Origin: Micromonospora arborensis
Lineage (GTDB): Bacteria > Actinomycetota > Actinomycetes > Mycobacteriales > Micromonosporaceae
DNA: 41,352 nucleotides
Direction: 5' to 3'
Assembly (NCBI RefSeq): GCF_003205615.1
Contig: NZ_PYBV01000032.1
Coordinates: 1 to 41,352 of the forward strand
Numbering within the stretch: the stretch's first letter is position 1; each line of letters begins with the position of its first letter. A model generated the notes under the pieces. The model ran no database searches and was not told the DNA's origin. It saw only the letters and a list, made by a program, of their open reading frames with translations. Both the position numbers and the translations under genes were made by a program. Of this stretch, positions 15,413 through 22,845 are shown in pieces.

Positions 15413-16174
15413 GTGCGTGAACGAACCCCGCGTGATGCCACGGACGCCAGCGACCGAGGGTCACTAGACCAGCCACGGACCGGGCGTCATGCCAGGGCCG
15501 CCGACGACCGACGGTCCGCCGACGAGAGATTGGGTGTTCGCGACACCGCTGGGAAGGGGATGTGGTCGAGCTTATTTCTTGACCTGTCCTGGGTACGGGA
15601 GGCATCCCGACGGTCGGCAGATACGGGATCACCCGCCTCCACCAGTTATCCGTCGAGGTTTTTGAAAGGGCGTCTCTCGGATCTGTGGCGGATCCCGCTC
15701 CTACTGCTCGCCCTAGGCGGGGTGATCTTCCTGGCGTCCGGGGTGTGGGGGGATTTCAAGGTCGGCGCGGGAATCGAGGGACAGCCCGGCAAACTGACCA
15801 TCACGTCGTGCGTCAGGGATCACACCACACGCAACCATTCGTACAAGTGCGAGGGGCGATTCGACCCGACGGATGCCGGATCACCCCCGACGACGGCGTG
15901 GGAACAGACTCATCAGGTTGTTGCCGCGGGCAGCGTCGTCGAAGTGACCAGGACGGCCAGCGGTGAGGCCACGACGCGACTGAAGGCATGGGCCGGGGGA
16001 TTCGGCGTGATCAGCCTCGCCCTGTTCCTGTTCGGGGCCGCATCTGTCTTCCTCTCGAGGAAGAACTCTCGGTGGGGCCCCTGGGTCCTCTGGACCGGCC
16101 TCGTCCTGTTGCCCCTTGGACTCGCCGGCATGTTGCTCTTCGCCATTGCATCGCTATCCGCTGAAGCAATTTGA
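15413..16174 (+). CDS. Hypothetical membrane protein between comEC and comEA
   Basis: 253 residues from the GTG at 15413, chosen because TACAGT (15400-15405) lies seven bases upstream (leaderless); an ATG at 15560 is an alternative that would drop an unremarkable Arg/Asp-rich head. Residues about 93-111 (IPLLLLALGGVIFLASGVW) form a membrane helix, followed by an external loop with two Cys (TSCVRDHTTRNHSYKCEG), then two more helices near 193-212 and 225-250. This is a three-helix protein with a probable disulfide-linked loop; I recognise no family. It lies on the strand opposite to comEC and comEA and separates them, although these genes are commonly adjacent. Confidence 0.65.
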   Translation: MRERTPRDATDASDRGSLDQPRTGRHARAADDRRSADERLGVRDTAGKGMWSSLFLDLSWVREASRRSADTGSPASTSYPSRFLKGRLSDLWRIPLLLLALGGVIFLASGVWGDFKVGAGIEGQPGKLTITSCVRDHTTRNHSYKCEGRFDPTDAGSPPTTAWEQTHQVVAAGSVVEVTRTASGEATTRLKAWAGGFGVISLALFLFGAASVFLSRKNSRWGPWVLWTGLVLLPLGLAGMLLFAIASLSAEAI

Positions 16175-16261
16175 TGATCGGTCGTCCACTTCGCTAGCCC
16201 GGAGAAGCCGGCCGCCCGAACAGCCCGTCACCACCGGCCCACGGGTCGGTCGCGCCGCCGC

Positions 16262-17101
16262 TCACACCGTCACCAGATCCTTGAGCTGCTCGTACCGTGC
16301 GTCGCCGATCCCGTCGACCTGGCGGAGGTCGCCGACAGCCTTGAACCCGCCATGCTGATCTCGATGGGTGAGGATCCGTTGGGCGAGCACCGGCCCGACC
16401 CCGGGCAGCGCATCGAGCTGCGCCAGTGTCGCGGTGTTGAGGTTCAGTGGCCCGTCGGCGGGCGCAGCCGCACCACCGGGCGGCCCGGCCGGTACCGGCG
16501 GTGGCGTCACCCCGACCACGATCAGCTCGCCGTCGGTGACCTTGCGGGCGGGGTTGAGCAGCGCCACGTCGACCCCCGGGAGCGCGCCGCCGGCAGCCTG
16601 CACCGCGTCGGCGAGACGGGAGCCGGCCGGCAGCCGAACCAAACCGGGTTTGCGGACCTTGCCCGCGACCGCCACCACCAACTCGCCGGAGCCGGAGGCG
16701 CTGGGGTCGCCCGCCGGCGCGGCCGATGCGGTGTCGACGACCAGCGGGGCGACCGTTTCCGACTGCGGCCGAGATCGCCAGGCCCAGCCGGCCGCGCCCA
16801 ACACCACTACTACGGCGACGACCGCCAACGCCCGCACACCGCGCCGCCCGGGGTCGAACGCCCCGGGCACAGGCAACCGCGGCTCGGTCGGGAACGCAAG
16901 ACCGCCCGGCGCCGTCTCCGCGAGCGGCGCGCCCGGCTGGGAGGACAGCACGTCCGCAGGCGGCGCGCCAGCCAGGGACGACGGCACACCAAACAGGGGT
17001 ACGCCCCCGAGCGGCGCCTCCGGCCGGGGCAGCGGTGCGACACCCGGCTCCGTCAGCCGGCGCAGGCGCTGGCGTACCTCTGTCTCCTCGTCGTGCGACA
17101 C
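16262..17101 (-). CDS. comEA: ComEA, competence DNA-binding protein
   Basis: 279 residues. A Pro/Ala-rich cytoplasmic head (1-90) precedes a single membrane helix (about 93-112, ALAVVAVVVVLGAAGWAW), a SLBB domain (about 140-200, GELVVAVAGKVRKPGLVRLP, GSRLADAVQAAGG), and a C-terminal helix-hairpin-helix pair (PLNLNTATLAQLDALPGVGP, FKAVGDLRQVDGIGDARYE) that binds double-stranded DNA and hands it to ComEC. The GTG at 17101 follows TAGCGT by six bases (leaderless). Its upstream block matches that of comEC, so the two are probably coregulated even though they are separate transcription units. Confidence 0.92.
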   Translation of the reverse strand: MSHDEETEVRQRLRRLTEPGVAPLPRPEAPLGGVPLFGVPSSLAGAPPADVLSSQPGAPLAETAPGGLAFPTEPRLPVPGAFDPGRRGVRALAVVAVVVVLGAAGWAWRSRPQSETVAPLVVDTASAAPAGDPSASGSGELVVAVAGKVRKPGLVRLPAGSRLADAVQAAGGALPGVDVALLNPARKVTDGELIVVGVTPPPVPAGPPGGAAAPADGPLNLNTATLAQLDALPGVGPVLAQRILTHRDQHGGFKAVGDLRQVDGIGDARYEQLKDLVTV

Positions 17102-17107
17102 AGCGCG

Positions 17108-17210
17108 ACGCTATGGCGGCGGCCGAGACGGTTGGGTGCCGCGGCACCGCCCTGTGGATAGCCGACCTCACTGTGGACAACTACCTGATCAAGCCTCGAT
17201 TTGCTAAGGG
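17108..17210 (-). promoter_or_regulatory. comEA promoter with twin DnaA-box-like upstream block
   Basis: TAGCGT (17108-17113) is six bases before the GTG. A 39-base gap separates it from CTATCCACA (17153-17161), then TTGTCCACA (17172-17180) and TGATCA (17186-17191). All distances equal those upstream of comEC. The TTGTCCACA motif matches the Streptomyces DnaA-box consensus; whether DnaA or a competence regulator binds is not known. Confidence 0.7.
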
Positions 17211-17399
17211 GTCAGCATGTTGACCTGGTCTGGCCTGGTCAAGGCTGCGGATGGACGGGGTTGGTCCATCGACGAAAGCCGAAGGCCCCCATGGGCGCGG
17301 CGTAGGTCCGCTAGGCACAAATCCGGGCGGTCCATTGGGGAGTGTGAAGTAAAGTGCACCTCGTCGATCTTGATTGATCCGACCACGGAGGTGGCTCAG

Positions 17400-17798
17400 A
17401 TGCGGGCTCGACTACGGCAGATACACATCGACGGGCACACCTTCACGTGGCGCGCCGCGCTGCACCACGTGCAGGTCGACGGCTTCTACCACCGGGCCGT
17501 CTACGTTCGGGCCTGGGGTGCCGGCGGCAAGAACAGCCAGAAACTCGAAGCGGACCTGATGTCGGCCCCCGGGCCGTACGTTGTCGACAACGGCTACCCC
17601 ACACCCGCCGACGTGCGGGCGGTCATCATCTGCGGCCTGAAGAGTGGTTGGCAGCCAGAGCAGCGGGGCGGAACGTTCGTGCTGTCCGATCGCGAGCATG
17701 GTGCCACATTCACGGTGCCGGGTTTCCTGCTGGCTGATCCCGTACGGCCGGGCGAGAGCGCGCAGCCCACGACCCACGAGGCTCAGCAGCGAGGCTGA
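17400..17798 (+). CDS. Hypothetical protein, about 132 aa
   Basis: The ATG at 17400 has GGAGG eight bases upstream; the longer frame from 17217 is unlikely. A TAAAGT box at 17350-17355 gives a short leader. The product is soluble and looks alpha/beta: HIDGHTFTWRAALHHVQVDG, YHRAVYVRAWGAGGKNSQ, then PTPADVRAVIICGLKSGW and a beta end (GGTFVLSDREHGATFTVPGFLLAD). I know similar short proteins as unnamed actinobacterial hypotheticals, but cannot assign a family or function. An imperfect TTGACC/GGTCAA inverted repeat lies at 17220-17242. The gene converges on the VOC protein gene. Confidence 0.7.
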   Translation: MRARLRQIHIDGHTFTWRAALHHVQVDGFYHRAVYVRAWGAGGKNSQKLEADLMSAPGPYVVDNGYPTPADVRAVIICGLKSGWQPEQRGGTFVLSDREHGATFTVPGFLLADPVRPGESAQPTTHEAQQRG

Positions 17799-17838
17799 CG
17801 GCCGACGGGCCAACCGCGTCCGCCGGCCGGCGGGCCCG

Positions 17839-18213
17839 CTACAGGTACGGCCGGGTGATGATCTCGATCGCGTGTCCCGCCGGGTCGAAGAAGTAGAAGC
17901 CCCGCCCGCCGTGTTCGGTGTTGGTCTCCCCCTCCCGCTTCAGTTGCGGGTCCGCCCAGTAGGTGATTCCGCGCCCCTCGACAAACGCCAGGCACCGGGT
18001 GAACAGCTCGTCGTCGACCAGAAACGCGTAGTGCTGCATCTGGATGTCCACCGGCGGCTCGGCGAACTGGAGCAACACACCGCCGTCCAGCAGGATGTTG
18101 ACGAACGGCCCCCACGACGGCGCCTCCGGCAGCTCGAACAGCTCCCGGTAGAACGCGGCCGACGCGTTCTTGTCCTTGCTGGCGATGATGGTGTGGTTGA
18201 ACGAGACTGTCAT
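17839..18213 (-). CDS. VOC (glyoxalase/dioxygenase fold) family protein
   Basis: 124 residues forming two beta-alpha-beta-beta-beta halves typical of the vicinal oxygen chelate superfamily: SFNHTIIASKDKNASAAFYR at the start with a His, QMQHYAFLVDD in the middle with a metal-type His, and GFYFFDPAGHAIEIITRPYL at the end with a Glu. Such proteins act as lyases, dioxygenases or resistance proteins; the substrate is not predictable. It is an isolated gene. The 18214-18454 gap upstream contains no ORF or RNA I recognise. Confidence 0.85.
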   Translation of the reverse strand: MTVSFNHTIIASKDKNASAAFYRELFELPEAPSWGPFVNILLDGGVLLQFAEPPVDIQMQHYAFLVDDELFTRCLAFVEGRGITYWADPQLKREGETNTEHGGRGFYFFDPAGHAIEIITRPYL

Positions 18214-18454
18214 GCGTACCGTCTTCTTCCCGGTCGATCCGAAGACCCGACCGGAAGCCCCGAGCGTTCACCCAGCCACACCGATGACAAAGCCCCAAGG
18301 GCGCCAACGCCCCGGATCCCGCACGAGAGACGCGTGTATCGCGTCAATCTCGGCGTGGTGGCTGAAGTAGCCAGAACCTCCGGGGGGTAGGCCCATCTGG
18401 GGCGCGCACGGAGGCTAACACAAGGAGCCGGATCAGCTGTGCGGCGCGAGCCGG

Positions 18455-19228
18455 TCAGTGGGCCTCCGGGTCGAGGCCGAGCACGGCTCGTCCCCCGTCC
18501 ACCGGCAGGATCACCCCGTTGACGAAGCTCGCCGCCGGTGACAGCAGGTACGCGACGGCCTCTGCCACCTCGTCGACCCGCCCGATACGGCCCACCGGGT
18601 GCAGCCGATTCAGCTCGGCGTCGATCCACTGGGCCTGGTCGGGCTCCTGGGCGGCCAGGAATTCGGTGTGCCGCTCGGTGGCGATCGAGCCGAGCGCGAC
18701 GGCGTTGGCGCGGATGCCGTGCCTGCCGTACTCGACGGCCAGCGCCCGGGTCAGCCCCTCCACGGCGGCCTTCGCCGTCGCGTACGGCAGGGCGCCTGAC
18801 ACGGGCCGGCGGGCCTGGTGCGACGAGACGTTGACGATCGCGCCGCCGGCGGCGCGGGCCAGGAACCGGCGGACGGCCACCGCGGCGCCCACCACCGCCG
18901 GGCGCAGGTTCAGCCCGATCAGGTCCAGCACCGTCTCGGCCGACGCGGAGTGCAGTGTGGCGTCGCGGAACACGGCCGCGTTGTTCACCCAGCCGGTCAG
19001 CGGCGCGGCGCGTTCGGCCAGTTCGGCGGCGTGCTCGGCCACCCGCTCGTCGGCGGCGTCACCGATGACCGCGACGAGCCGGTCGGCGGCCGGGTGGCCG
19101 GCCAGCCAGTCGACCGCGTCGGCGTCGCGCTCCAACACGACGACGGTGGCGCCGGTCGCCACCAGGCGTTCCACCACGGCCCGGCCGACACCGCGGCCAC
19201 CCCCGGTGACCACACAGGACGGTGACAC
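18455..19228 (-). CDS. Short-chain dehydrogenase/reductase
   Basis: 257 residues of the classical SDR fold: cofactor-binding TGGGRGVGRA at 8-17, an acidic residue after the second strand (VVLERDAD) suggesting NAD(H), NNAA near 88, and the catalytic Ser-Tyr-Lys set (NVSSHQ, YATAKAA). The C-terminal VNGVILPVDGG is the usual end of the family. The GTG start is three bases downstream of the degV stop, so it is the last gene of the nadD-rsfS operon. Substrate unknown. Confidence 0.88.
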   Translation of the reverse strand: MSPSCVVTGGGRGVGRAVVERLVATGATVVVLERDADAVDWLAGHPAADRLVAVIGDAADERVAEHAAELAERAAPLTGWVNNAAVFRDATLHSASAETVLDLIGLNLRPAVVGAAVAVRRFLARAAGGAIVNVSSHQARRPVSGALPYATAKAAVEGLTRALAVEYGRHGIRANAVALGSIATERHTEFLAAQEPDQAQWIDAELNRLHPVGRIGRVDEVAEAVAYLLSPAASFVNGVILPVDGGRAVLGLDPEAH

Positions 19229-19231
19229 GGC

Positions 19232-20095
19232 TCAGCCCTCCGGTCGGCGGTGGACGACCACGCAGGCCAGGCCCGGGCCGGCGTGCGCGCCGACGACCGC
19301 GCCCGCCTCGGAGACGTACGTGTCGTGCAGCCGGTCACCGAGCCGCTCGGTCAGCGCGGCGCGCAGCGCCTCGGCCCGTTGCGGCGCGGCAAGGTGGTGC
19401 ACCCCGAGATCCACGTCGCCGCCCCCGGCCGCCTCGACGGCCAGGTCGACCAGTCGGGCCACCCCGCGGCTGGCGGTGCGGACCTTCTCACGCAGCACGA
19501 TCGCCCCGTCCGGCATGTGCATGATCGGCTTGACCGACAGCGCGGTGCCGAACAGCGCCTCGGCCGCGTTGATCCGGCCGCCTCGGCGGAGGAACTCCAG
19601 CGTGTCGACGTAGAAGAAGACGGTGGTGCGGGCGACCGCGGCGAGCGCCGCGTCGCGTACACCGGCGAGGTCGACGCCGGCCTCGGCGGCGGTGACGGCC
19701 GCGATGGCCGGGAAGCCCAGCCCCATGCCGGCCGAGCGGCTGTCCACGACCTCCACCCGACCGTCCAGGTCGGCGGCGGCCAGGCGGGCGGCCTCGACCG
19801 TGCCGGACAGCGCGGCGGAGAGGTGCACCGAGACGACCCCGTCGGCGCCGGCGTCGAGCAGTTGGCGGTACGTCCGGGCGAACTGCTCGGGTGCCGGGCG
19901 GGAGGTGGTGGCCGTGACCCGGCGGGCGCTCAGCGCCAGGGTGGCATCGGCGGGCTGGGTCTCCACCCCCTCCAGCCCTTCCGCGCCGTTGAGCACGACG
20001 GTCAGCGGGATCACCGTCAGCCGGTGCGCCTGCGACAGCTCAGGCGGAAGGTAGGCGGTGGAATCGATGACGACCGCGACGGGCATGCCCGGCAC
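19232..20095 (-). CDS. DegV family fatty-acid-binding protein
   Basis: 287 residues of the DegV fold, which binds fatty acids for the FakAB kinase system in other bacteria. The N-terminal VAVVIDSTAYLPPEL carries the family signature; TSRPAPEQFARTYRQLLDAG and VVSVHLSAALSGTVEAARLA surround the lipid-head contact Ser residues, and VVDSRSAGMGLGF and GGRINAAEALFG follow in the right order. No FakA gene is in the window. The gene overlaps neither neighbour but is separated from the phosphatase by about 40 bases and from the SDR by 3, in one operon. Confidence 0.9.
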   Translation of the reverse strand: MPGMPVAVVIDSTAYLPPELSQAHRLTVIPLTVVLNGAEGLEGVETQPADATLALSARRVTATTSRPAPEQFARTYRQLLDAGADGVVSVHLSAALSGTVEAARLAAADLDGRVEVVDSRSAGMGLGFPAIAAVTAAEAGVDLAGVRDAALAAVARTTVFFYVDTLEFLRRGGRINAAEALFGTALSVKPIMHMPDGAIVLREKVRTASRGVARLVDLAVEAAGGGDVDLGVHHLAAPQRAEALRAALTERLGDRLHDTYVSEAGAVVGAHAGPGLACVVVHRRPEG

Positions 20096-20134
20096 GCTAG
20101 CCGATCGAGGCCCCGAACGCCGAAGCGCGAGCCC

Positions 20135-20794
20135 TCAGATCGCGTCGGCGACGACCGGGGCGGTGATCCGGCCGACGTTGTGGGCCCGCAGCTGCCAACC
20201 CCGGACGTCCTGGGGACGACCGACGGTCGGCGCGCTGGGTGCGCGCCGCAGCTCGGTCCAGTGGCAGTTGGCCAGGGAGCCGACGCCGCGCAGCACGGCC
20301 GGGTCCCAGCCGAGCAGGTGACCGATGCCCTGCCGGGAGGCGCCACCGTGGGTAGCGAGCACCACGGTGCCGTCGGGGGCCGCGTCGGCCGCCTCCAGCA
20401 GGGCTGCGGCGACCCGTTCGCCGAGGTCGTGCAGCGGTTCCAGATCGGCGCCCGGGTCGGGGTCACCGGCCCGCCAACGGGCGTACTCGTCGGGGAAGCG
20501 CTCGGCGACCTCGGTGAGGTGCAGGCCCTGCCACTGGCCGAAGTGCCGCTCGCGCAGCCGGGCGTCGGTGCGGATCGGAAGGCCCGTGAGCGCGGCGAGC
20601 GCGGCGGCGGTCTCCGCGGCGCGGCTCAGGTCGCTGGACACGATGGCGTCGGGCCGCAGCGCCGCAAGCAGCGGCGCGGCGGCGCGGGCCTGGTCGCGGC
20701 CCAGCTCGTTGAGGGGTACGTCGGTCTGCCCCTGGACGCGGTTGGCGGCGTTCCAGTCGGTGTTGCCGTGCCGCCAGACGATCAGTCGGCTCAT
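20135..20794 (-). CDS. Histidine phosphatase (phosphoglycerate mutase-like)
   Basis: 219 residues. The catalytic RHGNTDWN (LIVWRHGNTDWN at about 4-15) carries the phospho-accepting His, VSSDLSRAAETAAAL holds a binding Arg, the acid REREFGQWQG-type motif appears as RERHFGQWQGLHLTEV, and VVLATHGGASRQ supplies the second His. In mycobacteria the paralogous gene next to rsfS and nadD is the glucosyl-3-phosphoglycerate phosphatase GpgP, so that activity is plausible here but not proven. The start overlaps the rsfS stop as ATGA. Confidence 0.88.
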   Translation of the reverse strand: MSRLIVWRHGNTDWNAANRVQGQTDVPLNELGRDQARAAAPLLAALRPDAIVSSDLSRAAETAAALAALTGLPIRTDARLRERHFGQWQGLHLTEVAERFPDEYARWRAGDPDPGADLEPLHDLGERVAAALLEAADAAPDGTVVLATHGGASRQGIGHLLGWDPAVLRGVGSLANCHWTELRRAPSAPTVGRPQDVRGWQLRAHNVGRITAPVVADAI

Positions 20795-21195
20795 TCGGCG
20801 GTGGCGGACCCGGCGTCGGCCTCGACCAGGTCGCGGTCGACGAACGGGATGGTGGGGCAGTCCTTCCAGAGGCGGTCGAGCCCGTAGAACTCGCGCTCCT
20901 CGGTGTGCTGGACGTGCACCACGATGTCGACGTAGTCGAGCAGCACCCAGCGGCCGCCCCGCTCGCCCTCGCGCCGGATCGGCTTGGCCTTGTCCGGCAT
21001 CTCCAGCAGGCGCTCCTCGATGGCGTCGACGATGGCCAGCACCTGACGCTCGTTGGGGGCAGCGGCGAGCACGAACGCGTCGGTGATGGCGAGCTGGTCG
21101 CCGACGTCGATGATCGTGATGTCCTGCGCCTTCTTGTCGGCAGCGGCCTGGGCAGCCGCGATAGCCAGCTCGTGAGCGCGTTCGGAAACTGTCAC
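20791..21195 (-). CDS. rsfS: Ribosome silencing factor RsfS
   Basis: 134 residues. RsfS binds ribosomal protein L14 and blocks subunit joining in nutrient limitation. Recognisable stretches are AQDITIIDVGDQLAITDAFVLA, ERQVLAIVDAIEERL and GERGGRWVLLDYVDIVVHVQ, then EEREFYGLDRLWKD, covering the full domain. The GTG at 21195 has AAGGAG five bases upstream, so the longer open frame to 21369 is not used. It follows nadD by about 110 bases and overlaps the phosphatase gene. Confidence 0.93.
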   Translation of the reverse strand: MTVSERAHELAIAAAQAAADKKAQDITIIDVGDQLAITDAFVLAAAPNERQVLAIVDAIEERLLEMPDKAKPIRREGERGGRWVLLDYVDIVVHVQHTEEREFYGLDRLWKDCPTIPFVDRDLVEADAGSATAE

Positions 21196-21305
21196 CGTTC
21201 TCCTTCGATCAAGCGTGCGATCCTCCAAGCGTCTCATACCCGGCGACACCCCGGCCCTGCAGTTCTGGCCGGTTTGGTGCACAAACCAGGCGATATCCGG
21301 CGCGA

Positions 21306-21902
21306 TCAGCGCTGATAGAGGCTCCGCTTGGCGATGTACTGCACCACACCGTCGGGCACCAGGTACCAAACTGGCTCGCCCCGGGCGACCCGGGCGCGGC
21401 AGTCGGTCGACGAGATGGACATCGCGGGGACCTGGATCAGACTGACGGTGTCCGCCGGCAGGTGCTTGTCGGTCAGCGGGAAGCCGGGACGGGTCACCCC
21501 GACGAAGTGCGCCAACTCGAAGATCTCGTCCAGGTCCTTCCAGGACAGGATGCGTTGCAGGGCGTCCGCGCCGGTGATGAAGAACAGCTGCACCTTGGGG
21601 CCGTACTCGGCCTGGAGGTCGCGCAGGGTGTCGACCGTGTACGTCGGCCCGGTGCGGTCGATGTCGACCCGACTGACCTGGAAGCGGGGGTTGGAGGCGG
21701 TGGCGATGACGGTCATCAGGTACCGGTCCTCGGCCGGGCTGACCGGCTCGTCAGCCTTCTGCCACGGCTGTCCGGTCGGAACGAAGACCACCTCGTCCAG
21801 GCCGAACCGGTCCGCTACCTCGCTGGCCGCGACGAGGTGCCCGTGGTGGATGGGGTCGAAGGTGCCACCCATGATCCCGATCCGCCGGATATCTTCCTCC
21901 AC
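21306..21902 (-). CDS. nadD: Nicotinate-nucleotide adenylyltransferase
   Basis: 198 residues. NadD makes deamido-NAD from nicotinate mononucleotide and ATP. IGIMGGTFDPIHHGHL is the HxGH-type nucleotidyltransferase motif, FVPTGQPWQK and DRTGPTYTVDTLRDL follow, and MSISSTDCRARVARG is the ISSTxIR-like C-terminal motif (here with Cys for the usual Ile/Glu position). The GTG start is six bases after TACGAT (leaderless) and replaces the longer ATG at 21950. It heads the operon nadD-rsfS-phosphatase-degV-SDR and is divergent from padR. Confidence 0.93.
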   Translation of the reverse strand: MEEDIRRIGIMGGTFDPIHHGHLVAASEVADRFGLDEVVFVPTGQPWQKADEPVSPAEDRYLMTVIATASNPRFQVSRVDIDRTGPTYTVDTLRDLQAEYGPKVQLFFITGADALQRILSWKDLDEIFELAHFVGVTRPGFPLTDKHLPADTVSLIQVPAMSISSTDCRARVARGEPVWYLVPDGVVQYIAKRSLYQR

Positions 21903-21908
21903 CCAATG

Positions 21909-21914
21909 ATCGTA
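21909..21914 (-). promoter_or_regulatory. -10 box for leaderless nadD
   Basis: TACGAT lies six bases before the nadD GTG, the same geometry as the small recombinase and comEA promoters, and supports the start at 21902. Confidence 0.5.
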
Positions 21915-21978
21915 GGCCGACCGTTCTGGGCGACCGTCTCGGCCCAGCACGGGGTGGCGGGCGCGCTATCCGTCTGCG

Positions 21979-22008
21979 TATACTCGTGGACAAGTAATTG
22001 GCCACGAG
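21979..22008 (+). promoter_or_regulatory. padR promoter and inverted-repeat operator
   Basis: TATACT (21979-21984) is a -10 box. An inverted repeat CTCGTGG (21983-21989) with CCACGAG (22002-22008) and a 12-base spacer overlaps its downstream edge and the likely transcription start, as expected of an autoregulated repressor. This is a candidate PadR site; it does not show the classical ATGT-N8-ACAT form. Confidence 0.5.
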
Positions 22009-22017
22009 GAGCGGAGG

Positions 22018-22686
22018 GTGACCGTGCCGAAGCGGCGCAAGGTCAGCAACCTGCTGGCACTGGCGGTGCTGTCCGCCCTGGTCCAACGGCCGATGCACCC
22101 GTACGAGATCGCCACCGCACTGCGTGCCTGGGGCAAGGACCAGGACATGGAGTTCAAGTGGGGATCCTTCTACACGGTGATCCGCAACATGGACAAACAC
22201 CACCTGATCGACGCGGTGGAGAGCGTCCGCGAGGGCCGACGGCCGGAACGCACCGTCTACCGGATCACCGAAGCGGGGCGCGCGGAGCTGGTCGACTGGG
22301 CCCGCGAGCTGGTCTCCACCCCGATGCCGGAGCATCCCCGCTTCCGCGCCGGGTTGTCCGTCCTCGCCGCACTGCACCCCGACGAGGCCACCGACCTGCT
22401 CCGCCAGCGGCTCGACCTGCTCGACGACGCTCTCCGGCAGGACCGCGAAACGCTCGACGCCCACCTGCGGGAGATCCCGCGGCTGTTCCTGGTCGAGTCG
22501 GAATACGACCTGGCCATGCGGGCCGCCGAGGTGGCCTGGCTGCGTGCCCTGCTCGCCGAGCTGACCTCCGGCAGCTATCCGGGGCTGGACTTCTGGCGGG
22601 CCTTCCACGAGACCGGCGAGATTCCGGCCGAGTTGACCGAGCTGGCCGAAAGGACCAGCACCCCAACCTCGGACACCACCGACTGA
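22018..22686 (+). CDS. PadR family transcriptional regulator
   Basis: 222 residues. The N-terminal winged helix (LLALAVLSALVQRPMHPYEIA, then FKWGSFYTVIRNMDKHHLI and VYRITEAGRAEL) is the PadR fold, followed by a helical C-terminal dimerisation domain of about 110 residues (Vir/PadR-C type) with FLVESEYDLAMRAAEVAWLRALLAEL. GTGs at 22018 and 22024 are both possible, with GGAG and GGAGG just upstream. It is followed by a strong hairpin and then the FAD monooxygenase gene, its likely target; such regulators usually respond to aromatic or drug ligands. Confidence 0.9.
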   Translation: MTVPKRRKVSNLLALAVLSALVQRPMHPYEIATALRAWGKDQDMEFKWGSFYTVIRNMDKHHLIDAVESVREGRRPERTVYRITEAGRAELVDWARELVSTPMPEHPRFRAGLSVLAALHPDEATDLLRQRLDLLDDALRQDRETLDAHLREIPRLFLVESEYDLAMRAAEVAWLRALLAELTSGSYPGLDFWRAFHETGEIPAELTELAERTSTPTSDTTD

Positions 22687-22691
22687 CGAAC

Positions 22692-22727
22692 GGCTCCGGC
22701 GGGGTGCGCCAACACCCCGCCGGAGCC
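22692..22727 (+). terminator. Hairpin terminator after padR
   Basis: A perfect 15-base stem (GGCTCCGGCGGGGTG and its complement) with a CGCCAA loop follows the padR stop by five bases. The following gene therefore probably has its own promoter in 22728-22845. Confidence 0.7.
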
Positions 22728-22845
22728 CTTACCTCGAACCGACACCTGGGAAGGCACCCGGCCCGAAGCGGCAATCAGAGGATAGCCGGGCTCCCTCCCA
22801 GGTCGGTTCGCGCGCGCACGAACCGACGACACCCAGGGAGAGACC

